64,000 nucleotides of DNA from NCBI RefSeq assembly GCF_000004075.3, contig NC_026657.2, positions 30,288,408-30,352,407 on the forward strand, read 5' to 3'. Each line of letters begins with the position of its first letter. The first letter of the stretch is position 1. Below are positions 40,913 to 53,006 of this stretch, piece after piece. Origin of the DNA: Cucumis sativus (lineage: Eukaryota; Streptophyta; Magnoliopsida; Cucurbitales; Cucurbitaceae). Position numbers and translations under genes: made by a program. Below the pieces are notes generated by a model, which saw only the letters and a list, made by a program, of their open reading frames with translations, did no database searches and was not told the origin of the DNA.

Positions 40913-41171
40913 GATAGTTGCAAATTTAGCAATTAGATTCAAAATAATTAAGTATATAGCAACATTTTAAAAATTTGCAAATATAGCAAAATTTTTCAAA
41001 TTCTATCACCGATAGATCATGTTGTAAATATTGGTCTATCGGTGATAGACCATAACGAAATTATCAACGATACAAGTCTATCAACGATGGTTTTGCTATA
41101 TTTACAAATTTTTATAAATGTTGCTATATCCTTAACTATTATTCCTCACATAGTTATCCATTGCAATTATC
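40913..41171. mobile_element. MITE-like element with long terminal inverted repeats
   Basis: The ends are imperfect inverted repeats. The left segment, 40952-40998, containing TATAGCAACATTTT and TTTGCAAATATAGCAAAA, pairs with 41085-41132. The outermost GATAGTTGCAA pairs with TTGCAATTATC at 41161-41171. The centre contains nested inverted copies of CTATCGGTGATAG. There is no ORF. Size and form fit a non-autonomous DNA transposon; similar sequences are, to my memory, common in cucurbit genomes. I could not identify a target-site duplication, so the exact ends are uncertain. Confidence 0.65.
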
Positions 41172-42086
41172 CTTGGAAATAATATAGTAAGAGGCTTATA
41201 TATATATATACCTTAACTTAACTCTCTCCCCTCCTTCAAATATGCTCCCATCATGAAATGTATTTACTTGAAGAGACATTTATAAAGTAGAACAATTTTT
41301 AAAATCTATCAGAATATATATAAAAATTTTGTTCACTTTGTAAATATTTTCAATATCTTTTTTTGGTTAGTTATGATAGTTCCCTAAAACTTAATTCTTA
41401 ACACTTAAAAAAACAAATCCACTTCCCTTTCACATTCATCTGCTTTTGTTAAACTTCTTAAACAAACAAAGACGCTTTCTTTTTCTATTTTTAAACATTA
41501 GTTGCTCGGTTAAAATTGCATTTTTTAGAAGATATTTTTGAAACAACTTTGAAGTCAATTTAAAAAAAAGTATGATTCATGTAACAATCTTTTATTATTG
41601 AAAACTAAAAGTTTTGGAGTTTTAAGAAAAATAATTATAAAGTCCATAATTAATTAAAAAATGACAAATTTCCATTTTGGAGGTTGGTCCTCGACTCCTC
41701 AATTCCCAAAGAAGAGTTTAAGTGAGGTGTAAGCTTGAGTTTGTTTTCAATTTTAGTAATTATTTCTGAATGTATAATGTTTGTTGTGTTTTGAGAGAAA
41801 GGTTTGGTGGGGGAGTCCAATTTTGATAAGAAAGAATATATACATATTTTTCATTACTATGAAATTTCATTTTCAACACTATATTAATTGAATATAATTG
41901 AAATGAAGTACAAAAATTGAAAAGTAAAATCAAAATTTATTATTGTCCTTGGATCTTTGTTGTTTTATGAAAATCATGATCATGACGTACGTACGTGGTC
42001 CTCTTTTTAACTTAGCATTTGGTGCCACTCCTTACAAAATAACACCATCCATCCATTCAACTCAACTACTCACTCTCAAAATCAAA

Positions 42087-44289
42087 ATGGTCGTCGGAAA
42101 CGAAACGCCCCCGATGGAGCAACACAATACCTCCACTACCGCCGACAGTGAAATCCAAAACAAAGCCAGATTAGCCATTATAGAGCTCGCCAACATGATC
42201 AGCGTTCCCATGTCCCTCAACGCCATCGTCCGCCTCAACGTCGCCGACGCCATCTGGCAAAACGGTTCCAACTCTCCTCTCTCCGCATCTGAGATCCTCG
42301 CTCGCGTGGTTCCGTCCGGCGGCGACGCCCATAATCTCGAGCGCATCTTACGTATGCTCACTAGCTACGGTGTTTTTGAGGAACATCTCAGCCCTAACTC
42401 ATCTAACCACCGGTATTCCCTCACTGACGTCGGAAAAACTCTAGTCACGGACTCCGATGGCCTCTCCTACGCGCCGTACGTGCTTCAGCATCATCAGGTG
42501 CGTGACTGATACGTATTTTGAGATTTCAGTTACAACAGATCTGTTTCGAAATCATCGTGATTTTCGCTTTTTTACAGGACGCGCTTATGAGAGCGTGGCC
42601 GCGAGTGCACGAGGCGGCGATTGACTCAACGACGGAACCGTTCGTTAGAGCGAACGGTGAAGCGGCGTACAGTTATTATGGGAAGAAAACGGAGATGAAC
42701 GAGTTGATGCAGAGAGCAATGGCGGGCGTATCGGTGCCGTTCATGAAGGCTGTATTGGACGGCTACGATGGGTTCAAAGGAGTTGAGAAATTAGTGGACG
42801 TTGGTGGAAGCGCAGGCGATTGCTTGAGGATGATTTTACAGAAATATCCTCACATTAAGGAAGGGATTAACTTCGATCTGCCGGAGGTGGTGGCTAGGGC
42901 TCCTACTATCCCCGGTGAGCTTAATTTCTTTGGAATTAATTACGTCCTTAATTGTCATTACTTAGCTCTAAATTTAATTAGCCTAGCTATAAGCTAATTA
43001 GTTGCCATTAGTAGTGCTTCATTTTAATTTAAGTTTTTGTTTTGAAAACTTGAGTTTATAAACAGTATTTACATTTTTTTTTAAAATAATTTATAACATA
43101 TGTAATTTTATTTATAAATCTAAGAATAAAACTTTTAATTATAAATTGACAAAATTAGTAAAAATGACAATGTATTCCACTAAAATCTAAAAGCTAGAAG
43201 AAAAAACTGGATTTAATGGGTGTTGTGGTAAAGAGACAGGGGTGAGTCACGTTGGAGGTGATATGTTCAAGTCCATACCGACCGGAGACGCTATCTTCAT
43301 GAAGGTACGTACGTGTAACGTGTTTATATAGCCTTTTTACTTTCTTCATTTTTCTGTGGTGATAAAAGAGAATATACATATGGATATGTAAATATCTTTT
43401 GAGTTTAATCCTCGCACCTCATCCTTTTTCCACTTTTGATTGACGTGTCCATTCATAAACCTCTTCATTCGCCCTGGACCCACACTCCATTGGAACTAAG
43501 TCATAAAATAAATAATCAAAATATGTCTTTGCCTCCCCATTTTTGGTTAACACTTTCTTTTTCTTTGCTATGTTCATCAATTATTCAAGCTATCCATCTC
43601 TATAAAATAAAATGTAAAGAAGGTTCACTTTGGTTGGGTTCAAATCTTTTTTATAACTTAAATAATCATCAGTCCAACTGTATAGAAACAATTGAGTTTA
43701 GTTTGTTTGGTTTATTCAATTAATTTTTTTTTCGTTTTAAAAATAAGTAAAATATTATTTAATTTTCTATATTCTTTTAGGATTATCAACTCATTTTAAA
43801 TTATATATGAAAATATTTTTCTTAAATGTTAAAGCATTGCTTTTAAGATCGTAGGAAAATAATTTGGAAAATTGTGAAATTAAAAGTTGTCTTTATAATT
43901 GTATCTTTTGAATACCCCATGAATATATCCATGTAAAATTGGAATTTTGATATGGATACTGAGATCCATATTTTAATCCGCATGCGCAGTGGGTTCTATC
44001 TACGTGGACGGACGACGAATGCAAAATAATATTGGAGAATTGCTGCAAATCTCTCCCGGTGGGAGGAAAATTGATTGCCTGTGAGCCGACATTGCCGGAG
44101 AAGACGGATGAAAGCCACCGGACGCGTGCTCTTTTGGCCAGCGACGTATTCATCATGACCATTTACAAGGCTAAAAGTAAGCAGCGAACTGAGGAGCAGT
44201 TCCGGCAACTCGGCCTCTCCGCTGGATTCTCCGCCCTCCGACCATTTCATATCGATTACTTCTATTGTCTGTTGGAATTCCAAAAGTGA
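42087..44289 (+). CDS. COMT-fold methyltransferase, nicotinate N-methyltransferase-like
   Basis: Exons are 42087-42497, 42578-42914, 43240-43304 and 43990-44289, giving 370 residues with consistent phases. I chose ATG 42087 because it opens the family's usual N-terminus; an upstream in-frame ORF to 41943 adds an unlike 48 residues. The dimerisation domain (about 25-110) contains LSLNAIVRLNVADAIW-type helices. The SAM site is LVDVGGSAGD (about 209-218). The C-terminal part contains FMKWVLSTWTDDEC and ends DYFYCLLEFQK. Where COMT has the catalytic His (WICHDW), this protein has Ser275 (WVLSTW). That substitution and the C-terminal signature resemble the plant nicotinate N-methyltransferase (trigonelline-forming) branch as I recall it. 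Substrate assignment is inference; a generic O-methyltransferase remains possible. Confidence 0.88.
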
Positions 44290-45283
44290 AATGTTTTATA
44301 AGATTTTCTTTTTGGCATATGAATTTATCTCAACTGTTTTCAATGAAATTTGAAGAGATTTAGACTCATACATTAGTTTTTTCATTTCTAGTATTTTAAT
44401 TGCTGCTTTAATTGGAAGGGAGACATTTTAGTAAAACAAATATGAGAGTGAGAATTAATTAGTTTAATGTACATAATTAATTAAGGTTCATTAAAACAAT
44501 TTTAGTCTTGGCATTTTTGAAAAATTCAAAATTTGTAAAGTTGACAAAATATTTATATTTTATGGTAAAATTGTGTAGTGAATTTTTGTATGAAGGCTAA
44601 ATATTTTGTTGTTGTATTATTATTAAAAAAAACCCCATTTAATTTCAAATTGAAAATAACTCATTATGGTGTGTTCTGTAATTCAGTAAGTAGTACCAAA
44701 ATTAAAGTTTATTATTTCAATTATTTTTTTATTAATAATTAATTTATAACATATTATAATGTTTTTTTTAAAAAAATATATTTATGATTTGACCATCAAG
44801 TAATTTTGTTTAACCTAAACGATTTGATAAAAGTTCAAGAAAAGTAATTGTTATAAAAGGTAGAATCAATTAAAAATTGAAAATAAATGTGACAAATATA
44901 CTATGTGAAGAATTTTATCACAATATATTTATTTAATTGCTTAAAATGCAAAAAGAAAAGTAAAAAAAAGAGAAGCTATTCTAAACGTTGGTATTTATCT
45001 GTTGTTACAAGTTGGTTAAAATTGAAAAATAACCAAATTTAAACTGTGTCTTAGTAACAATTTGGTCTATAAATTAAGCTGGAGTATATAGCAACTTTAA
45101 TACCTATACTTCTATAACTGTAATCTAAATGTTTGTGATTAATTATTTAATATCATTGTTAGAGTTTATAAACTCATATTTTGTCTCTTAGTTAAAATAA
45201 TATATATATATATATGGCCATTTACATGCTATTTCATATTTTTCATATACCATCATTTATATATATGAAATAGTATGAAAAAT

Positions 45284-45429
45284 AGTCTATACTATGTATT
45301 TTTACTTTGTATCCTTCTAAATCAAGCATAGCTCAATTAACATATAACTTGCTAGTTGTGCTCTCAATTGTATTTTTGCTTTGTATGCTTTATTTAGAAG
45401 GATACAAAGCAAAAATACATAGTATAGTC
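45284..45429. repeat. Near-perfect inverted repeat, about 38-bp arms
   Basis: The left arm at 45284-45322 (CTATACTATGTATTTTTACTTTGTATCCTTC...) is the reverse complement of the right arm at 45392-45429, with about two mismatches and a loop of about 70 nt. Further dyads lie just to the left (45215-45285). Confidence 0.8.
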
Positions 45430-45830
45430 AATACGATTATTATTTTCTCTCTCTATATATATAGTTCCAACAACAACAAAAACTGCAGCAGCGATACACT
45501 CAAAATTAAGAACGGTTTCAATATTTTCAATACGTAATCTTTAGTATGGACGTTGGAGTGAAGGAAGAATAAGATGGAATAGACGGATTAATATGTGCAA
45601 TGTACTTGTTGCAATATGATGTGAGACTATTCCACTGGAAACAAAAGAATCAAATTCTGTTTTGGGACATTGGGAGAAGGGAAGGGAAGGAAAGGAAACA
45701 ACGCAGAAATAGAGATAGGAGAAGCAGAGATAAAAGACTAAAAATATATTAAACATTTACTTTGGTATATATAAAATTTATAATAGTGATTTAAATAAGA
45801 TATTGGAGATTGGTTGGGTTGGATGCGATG

Positions 45831-45870
45831 GTGGAGGGTGGAGGGTGGAGGGTGGAGGGTGGAGGGTGGA
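45831..45870 (+). repeat. GTGGAGG heptamer array (G-quadruplex-prone)
   Basis: Five perfect copies of GTGGAGG and a partial sixth. The plus strand has GG and GGG runs spaced by one to two bases, a pattern able to form G-quadruplexes. Confidence 0.9.
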
Positions 45871-46596
45871 CCAACCAAACCATCCACACTCTGTAAGTTT
45901 CTGTCTTCTTCTTCCCCCCTTATGCTTCACCACCTCTCCTACAAATACTTGTTTGTTTTTTCCTACGTGGATAAATATTTTAGTGGGATACGAAGATTTC
46001 TTTGATAGAAAATTTGACATATAGTACAAGAGTTATGGATTATGTGTATTTGTCGATCATGAACTCGGTGGTTCAACTTCCATTCTCTATTGTACTAAAA
46101 ATATTGAAGTTAAGTTGTAAATTTTTGTTCCTAAATATTTTTGCTTTAATTGTATTTTTAGAACAACTTCCATTTTTTAAAATTCTTTTAGGATGTAAAA
46201 TTGAAAATTTAATGTTTTATTGCATTTAATATTGGATTATAGACATAATATATTCATAATTTTAAAAATTAATGAATAATGCTAGTTAATTATGAATTTT
46301 TAGATTAAACTGAATAACCTATTTAATATACTTGAAAGAAAAACAATTGATTTTGAAAAAAAGAAAATTAAGACAAAAATATGAAGGTAGTTAATTAATT
46401 ATGGGATAAACGTATGAAATGAAATTCAGGGAGATTCCCATGAATAAATAAATAAAATTTATTAATAATTTGTAAAAGTCGGTTTCAATGGGGTGAGATC
46501 GAAAAAACGCCAATGGTTACGTTTCTTGGGAGACTATGAAGGGCAATGAAGGAGCGAGACGAGGAGGAGTTCAGTTGGATGTGTACTGAGAACTGC

Positions 46597-46720
46597 CACG
46601 TGTGAAGTGTTTACCAGCGAGTATAGAAAGTTATGTAGTCGCAACGGTTTTTAGGAATAGGGGGGGGATTCCGGCTGTATTTTGGATCGACGACATTGTA
46701 TCGTCTTCAACAACTATAAA
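46597..46720 (+). promoter_or_regulatory. Core promoter of the NT-C2 gene
   Basis: A G-box CACGTG lies at 46597-46602 and TATAAA at 46715-46720, followed by a CT-rich leader to the start codon at 47044. Confidence 0.5.
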
Positions 46721-47043
46721 TTCCAAAAAATATTCTCTCTCTTGCTTTTTGGAATTTGCACATGAAAACGCTTAGAAATGGCGGAAAATAATACAACACC
46801 TTTCGTAACAATGACCATTTAGCCAACGCTCTCTTTGTCTCTCTCTCTCTATCTCTTCTTGTTTCTTGTCTTTATAGTCATTGTTTTGATCACACTTCGT
46901 TTTCTTTCTCTCTTTCTTCTTGGTAATGACGAAGACGATGATGATCAAAATTGAGAAGGGATTGATATTTTTTCTCTACCTGATTTGATTGCACAATTGT
47001 AATTAAGTGAGTGGGTGTGAGAGACAGAGAGAGCCAAGGGAAA

Positions 47044-50000
47044 ATGTTCAGGTTGCACAGGAACCGGCATGCGAAATCAGGGGAGAAATTTGATTTCAAA
47101 TTCTCCAATTTCAAGGCCACCCAGGTGCTTATTTTTAATTTTGTGTCCTCTGTTTTGTTCTGGAGCGTGAATCATTCATATTCGTTTTCTTTTTTTGTTC
47201 TGATAATATATTTAGTGATGGGTCTAAGTTTATTTCACTTCCCCTAATTCAGTGTGATTTGGGTTTTTCATTTTGATAAATGATATCGCGATTGGTGGAG
47301 ATCCCATCTAGTTTTATTAAGTAAAATGTGATTGAAGAAAACTGGGGGGGGGGAGGGAATTAAATGGGATTCAGTGAAATGTTTTCTGGGCTGTGAATTT
47401 GGGGATTTGGGATTATATTCATCTTAGATGTTTTCTTCGAATCAATGGATTGGGAATTAGGATGAAGAAGAATGGAAGTTACTGATTTGGTCAACGATAT
47501 TTGCTTTCGAGTGGAACTTAGACTTTGAAATTGCGTTATTGTTTTGGTGATACCGATAACTGATAAGTGGACTCGGTCAGGGAGTTACCCCATAGTCACT
47601 GCTGATTGATGTTTAATACGATATTCAAGTTCTGTCCTACCCATCCTTTTCCCGATTTATGTGGAGGTGTTCATTTGTTTTGCTTCATATCACCATAGCG
47701 ATTTTCTTTTTGTTGCTTGTATGAAAACAGGTGCCTAAAGGTTGGGACAAGCTATTTGTATCTGTAATTTCTGAGCAAACTGGGAAGGCAATTGTCAGGT
47801 CAAGCAAAGCACCAGTTCGTAATGGAAGTTGCCAGTGGACTGAGTCTTTATCAGATTCCATTTGGGTTTCACAAGATGAAGTTTCTAAGGAGTTTGAGGA
47901 TTGTAATTTCAAGCTTGTTGTGGCCATGGTACTGTTGTTTGAACTTTATGAGTAAACCATGTTTATAAGAAATTATTCCTCTTGCCAAGCCTATGTTGTT
48001 TTTCATGACTATCCTTTGTTTAACCACAGCTGTACTTTGTAATTTGGCTTTTTACATCTTTGACATTGATTTATTGCTAAGGTGAGGAACTGATTATGAT
48101 AGCCACTGGGTCTAATTTACACTTAATTTCCAATCACAGGGGTCAGCAAGATCTAATATTCTTGGAGAGACTATGGTCAACATGACAAATTACATAGATT
48201 CCAAATCTTCTTCTGCAGTCTCACTTCCACTGAAAAAGTGCAACCATGGAACTATTTTACAAGTAAGCTCCATTCTTTTTAACATTTGTACATGATGAGG
48301 TTTAGATGTATGTTTATTAACTTCTAAAACCAATACTTGGAATCAAATTTTATAAATTTCATTCTTTAGTTTAGTTTGCAGTCAAATGTACTAGTTTTAG
48401 AACTAATATCTGAAGACTGGAGCTATTGATCATGGATTTTATATAGGATTGCTGCCTTAAAAAAGTTTACTTTGTCATTTTTGCAGGTGAAAATCCAGTG
48501 CTTAGCTCCAATATCAAAAGTAAGGTCTGTATGATGGGATGGTTTTGTTCTTTTTTGTAAATATTTGATCATATGTTTGTTTGGCCTTTAAAATAATTGA
48601 ACACATTTCAGGAGTGGAGAATTTAAACATACAGATTCTCCAAAACAAGACTTCAAAAAGGAAGGTCATGACTCAGATAGCTGCTCTGATATAACAGATA
48701 GCCAATTGTCGAGAAGTATTGGATCTTCCTCTGGTGCAGATTTATACTCTAGTTTACATTCTGGAGAAGCTAGCAGCAAGGCAAGATCATATCTGTCATC
48801 AAAATTTATCTCTTTATACTTTCCATTTACTGGCGCCCCTACAAATTAGTCCTGTTGCATGGTTAATCGAGTTTCTGGCATATTATATTAGGCTTTGATC
48901 AGGATATTATAGTGCCCACTTACCGTTTGCTTTCTTAATATGCTTTTTAACGAGGCATGGGATTTTTGGTCCGAATTAACAGTATGGGGATGCCTCATAT
49001 AGACCATGTTAACATGCAGATTCGTTGATTGATCCACAAAATACAAATACACCTAGCTAATTTTTATTAATTACATAATGATTGACATATGTTAATCTGT
49101 TTGTAGGAAGCAAGTTTCTCTGCTTCCTATTCACAGCTCAGCAATTCGTCATCTGAGGTTTACGAATCCGTAGAGAATGACGCTGCAAAAAACAATTATA
49201 GTGATATTCAAAGACAAGATTCGGTGAGCTCACAGAATAGTGCTCCTTGTTTATCTCCTAATTCTGTAATTACTGGTTCAGGTAATCATTCTTAATTTTA
49301 TGTCAAAATTTGGCAATGTCATCTTTAAGAATGTATAACCTTTCATGTAAAACTTTTTGGAAGCAGCAGAAGCAACGACTATTGAGGAACTTCGTGCTGA
49401 AGCTAGGATGTGGGAGAGAAATTCCCACAAACTGATGGCTGATCTTGATCAGTTGAAGAAAGAGTTTTCAGATCAATCTGAAAACCAGGAAAGTTTACAT
49501 GCTGCACTTTCAGCAGCGACTGCAGAATGTGATGGTTTGAGAAAAGAACTTGAGCAACTGAAATTGGTGACTGAGAAGTCAAAACAGAGACGGACAAGCA
49601 TTGAGGATTTATCATATCAGGATGGGGAACCACACATCCTAAATGAATTGAAGGATGAACTGAACTTCCAAAAAGAAACCAATGCTGATTTAGCTCTGCA
49701 GCTAAAGAGAAGTCAAGAATCAAATATTGAGCTTGTGTCCGTTCTTCAGGAGCTAGAAGCAACTACAGAAAAGCAGAAACTTGAGATAGAGGAACTTTTG
49801 GCACGGCACCAAAAAGATGATGATATCGAAAATATTAATAAAGAAAACAAGAAATTGGTGCTTCAGTTAGAGCATGTGAAGGAATCAGAGAAGAATCTTC
49901 AATTGAAGGTTGGGGTTCTGGAGAGAAACTTGGAGGAAGCAAAACTTGATTTACAGAAATCTGAGGCCTCAAATCAAAGATTCCCTCAGGATACTGAAAG

Positions 50001-53000
50001 GCAATACGATAGTCTGCAAAATTCTGAGGAAAATGTGGGGTCCTTACATCATGTAAACATAAATCTAGTGAAAGAAATTGAAATGTTGAAAGAAAAAGTT
50101 CTGGAGTTAGAGAAGGATTGTAATGAATTGACAGATGAAAACATAGATCTCTTGTACAAGCTTAAGCAAGCAAATGGCGACTCTAAGGGGGGAAGTTTGG
50201 CTCTTAACTCCACAGGTGATGAGCTTCTATCTAAATCTTTTGTTAATTTTGGATTTGAATCTATGAAACACAGACATTCTGAACAAATTTCAGAAGAAAA
50301 AATTGAGAAAAGTCCTAATGTGATTGAGAATAACGATTTCAATAAAAAACCAGAGAGTATGAAATTTGAGCTGGAAATCATAGTCGAAGAGCTCAGTAAA
50401 GAATTAACTTTGAAAAAGCTGGAGATTGAAAAACTTGAGTCTAGCATTTTATCCAAAGATGACGAGATTAAGATCCTCGAAGGTTTGCATAACAAATTGC
50501 AAGCTAAGTATTCTGATCTCCAGGAAGAAAAAAATCAGATCGATGAAAAGATGATGGAAGTCATGCTTGGAGAAAGTGATGGCAGTTCTAAAGGCTTAAA
50601 TGGTCTGCGAAATGAAGTAAAGGCGCTTAGCAACAGTGTGGATTTGCATGTTTCTGCAAACAAGCTTCTTGAAAGTAAATATTCAGAGCTTCAATTTAAA
50701 AAACAAGAACTTGATCTCCACGTATCTCAGATTGAACAGGAACGCATACGGTTGTCAGAAAGCATATCTGTTTTGGAATCTCAACTAAAATACATGATGG
50801 GCGAGAAGCAGTCAATTCGCCTTGAGTTAGAAGACTCTAAGTCTCATGCTGTGAGTCTCCAAGATGAGTTTGATAAACTGAGACTCGAGATAGAGACAGA
50901 AAATGTTGATTTGAAACAAATGTTGAATGACTTGCAAAACCAGTGTGCAAAGGCTCAAGATCAATGTGAGTACCTGCAGAGAGAAAAAACGAAGTTGGAG
51001 GCTGCAGCTGAGCATCTCGTTGAAGAACGAAATTTGCTTAAAAAATCAAATGGAGAGCTGAAGAACAAGAATTTCGAGTTGCATGAGGGTTATTTTCGCT
51101 TGGAATCGAAAGTGAAGGAACCGCTTGAAAGGTCTGCACAGTATTTCAGAAGAATTGAGGATTTCGAAGATTATCTCTCTCTTGGGTTGGAGGATTTCGC
51201 CTCAAAAGAAAGATTCCTATCTTCGGAATTAGATTCAATCGTTGAAGAGAACATAAAATACAAAGAGAAACTTGCTATGTTCGAAAGCTTGTCTAATGAA
51301 ACATATTGGGAGAAGGCAACTGAAGCTCAAGAACTTCATGGAGCCGTTGTGCATCTGACCAAGCAACTTTCAGCAGCCAAGAAGGATTTCAACATCATGC
51401 GAATGGAATCTGATGAAAATTTAACGGCTCTGATTAGTGAACTTTCCGTGTCAAAACAAAACCAAGAGACACTGATAGCTGACAATGAAAAGTTACTGAA
51501 GCAGTTGGAAAATTACAAATCACTTGAAGTTGAACTTAAGAACTCTGTCAATGACCTTGAACAAAAGCTATATGTTTCTGAAAAAGAAAGACGGCAGAAT
51601 GAGGAAAACTTAACTAACTTTAAAGTTCAGTTGCAAAAAACAGCCCATTTTCAGGATGAGGTTTTTGCATCGAGCAATAAGCTTGAACAGAAAACTGTTG
51701 CTGAATTAGAAGACAGTAAACAGAGCCGAATTGACCTGGAAGAAAAGCTTCTGAGAATAGGGAGTGGGTCAGTAGTGGAAGAGACATCATTTCCAGGGAT
51801 TGATGATTTAAGAAATGAGCTCTGCGAGATTAAGAGAATGAACAGTAAGTACCAACAGAAACTGAAAATACTTGAGGAGGAGAAAGATGGGTGCCTAAAA
51901 AGATCTCAATCCCTTGAAGCTGAACTGGAACATTTAAAAGAAGAAAAACAGATCCAACGGGAGTCTAGCAGTGTAAGGATTCATAGTCTTTCCAAAACCA
52001 ACGACAAAAACATGACCAGTAAAGACATGAAGCTTCTTAAAGTTAGTATATTTTACTGCTCATTTAGACGTATATTTTGACTTTCGAACTGTTTATAGGA
52101 ATTCTGAAAGCTAATTGTTTAAATATGACAGAATGGTGCGGTAAAGACAGTTGGTCAAAATCACAGTGGGAAGAAGAAGCCTAAGGACCCTAACAGCAAT
52201 CAATCTCAATCTCAAATTAAGGTATGGCATTAAAATCCCTCTCTTTATACGCTTACAAATACAGCCTTTTTAATCTTCCCAGGTAGAGTTTACAAGGATG
52301 GCTTTGTAACTTCTTATATTATAGTATCGACAGGATGATAGTGGATGTGATATTGATGATGAAGGGCCTCACGTTCCTGAAGCTAAATCAATTTCAAGAA
52401 TTCAGATGCTCGAAAAAGAACTTGCTGAGGCTTTGGAAGCAAACAAGAAATATGAAGATCAGCTGAGCAGGTAAGCGTAAGACCTAAGAGGAGCTCGGTT
52501 TTATATTTGTTCTATTATAAACATGAACTGTAATACACTTAAGCCAGTGGTTCTACAACTGTTCTTCTATAGACTTGTGCACCACCACATTCCCAGTTTC
52601 AGAATGTTGCGTTTATTGTTTTCTAAAAGAGAAACCTGGAATGGAAAGTAGAACCAAGTTGCCTCCTTACACTTTATTCATTATTGAAAGACCTTAATCT
52701 TCATTGCTTTACGATTTCAATTTCTCAATCTAAATTTTCCTCCTCTCTCTTCCCATCAAATTCAGGCTTGTTTCAGACACTCAAAACAACAAAGAAAATT
52801 CTCCCATATCAACAATTGAAGGCGATGTTGTAAAGACAAAGGAAGGATACGAAAGCCTTAACTCGGATCTAGAGGCGGAGTTAAAAGACATTCGTGAGCG
52901 GTACTTCCACATCAGCCTTAAGTATGCAGAAGTCGAGCATCAGCGAGAGGAACTTGTTATGAAGCTCAAAGCAGCCAAGAACAGCGGAAGAAGGTGGTTC

Positions 53001-53006
53001 TCATGA
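47044..53006 (+). CDS. NT-C2 domain and long coiled-coil protein
   Basis: Ten exons: 47044-47124, 47731-47928, 48140-48262, 48487-48524, 48612-48780, 49107-49281, 49367-52041, 52132-52221, 52334-52470 and 52766-53006. Together they give 1308 residues with consistent phases. Residues 1 to about 147 form an NT-type C2 domain (start MFRLHRNRHAKSGEKFDF, then VPKGWDKLFVSV, GETMVNMTNY). A Ser-rich linker follows (SDITDSQLSRSIGSSSG). From about residue 260 a heptad-rich Glu/Lys/Leu coiled coil continues to the C-terminus, mostly in the giant exon 7. This matches plant proteins once called 'myosin heavy chain-related' (At5g41140/At1g63300-like). NT-C2 domains of this type are thought to tether membranes or the cytoskeleton; the role here is unproved. 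The fifth intron has a GC donor, and the acceptor of exon 7 is a NAGNAG pair. Confidence 0.9.

Larger units (their letters stand above)
44290..46690. other. Intergenic region with foldback and G-rich array
   Basis: No credible exon. It contains the methyltransferase 3' UTR, the long inverted repeat at 45284-45429 and the heptamer array at 45831-45870, both listed separately. Confidence 0.5.

Noticed and set aside
41943-42086. In-frame extension upstream of the methyltransferase start
   Set aside because: The 48 added residues do not resemble the family N-terminus and lie where the promoter and leader are expected.
48521-48526. GTAAGG donor at the end of exon 4 of the NT-C2 gene
   Set aside because: It looks like a stronger donor, but joining it to the next exon gives a stop after four codons. 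The donor four bases later (AAG|GTCTGT) keeps the frame.
49403-50495. Long minus-strand frames inside the NT-C2 gene
   Set aside because: They are complementary shadows of the coiled-coil coding exon, where Glu/Lys-rich codons give Leu/Phe/Ser-rich antisense frames.
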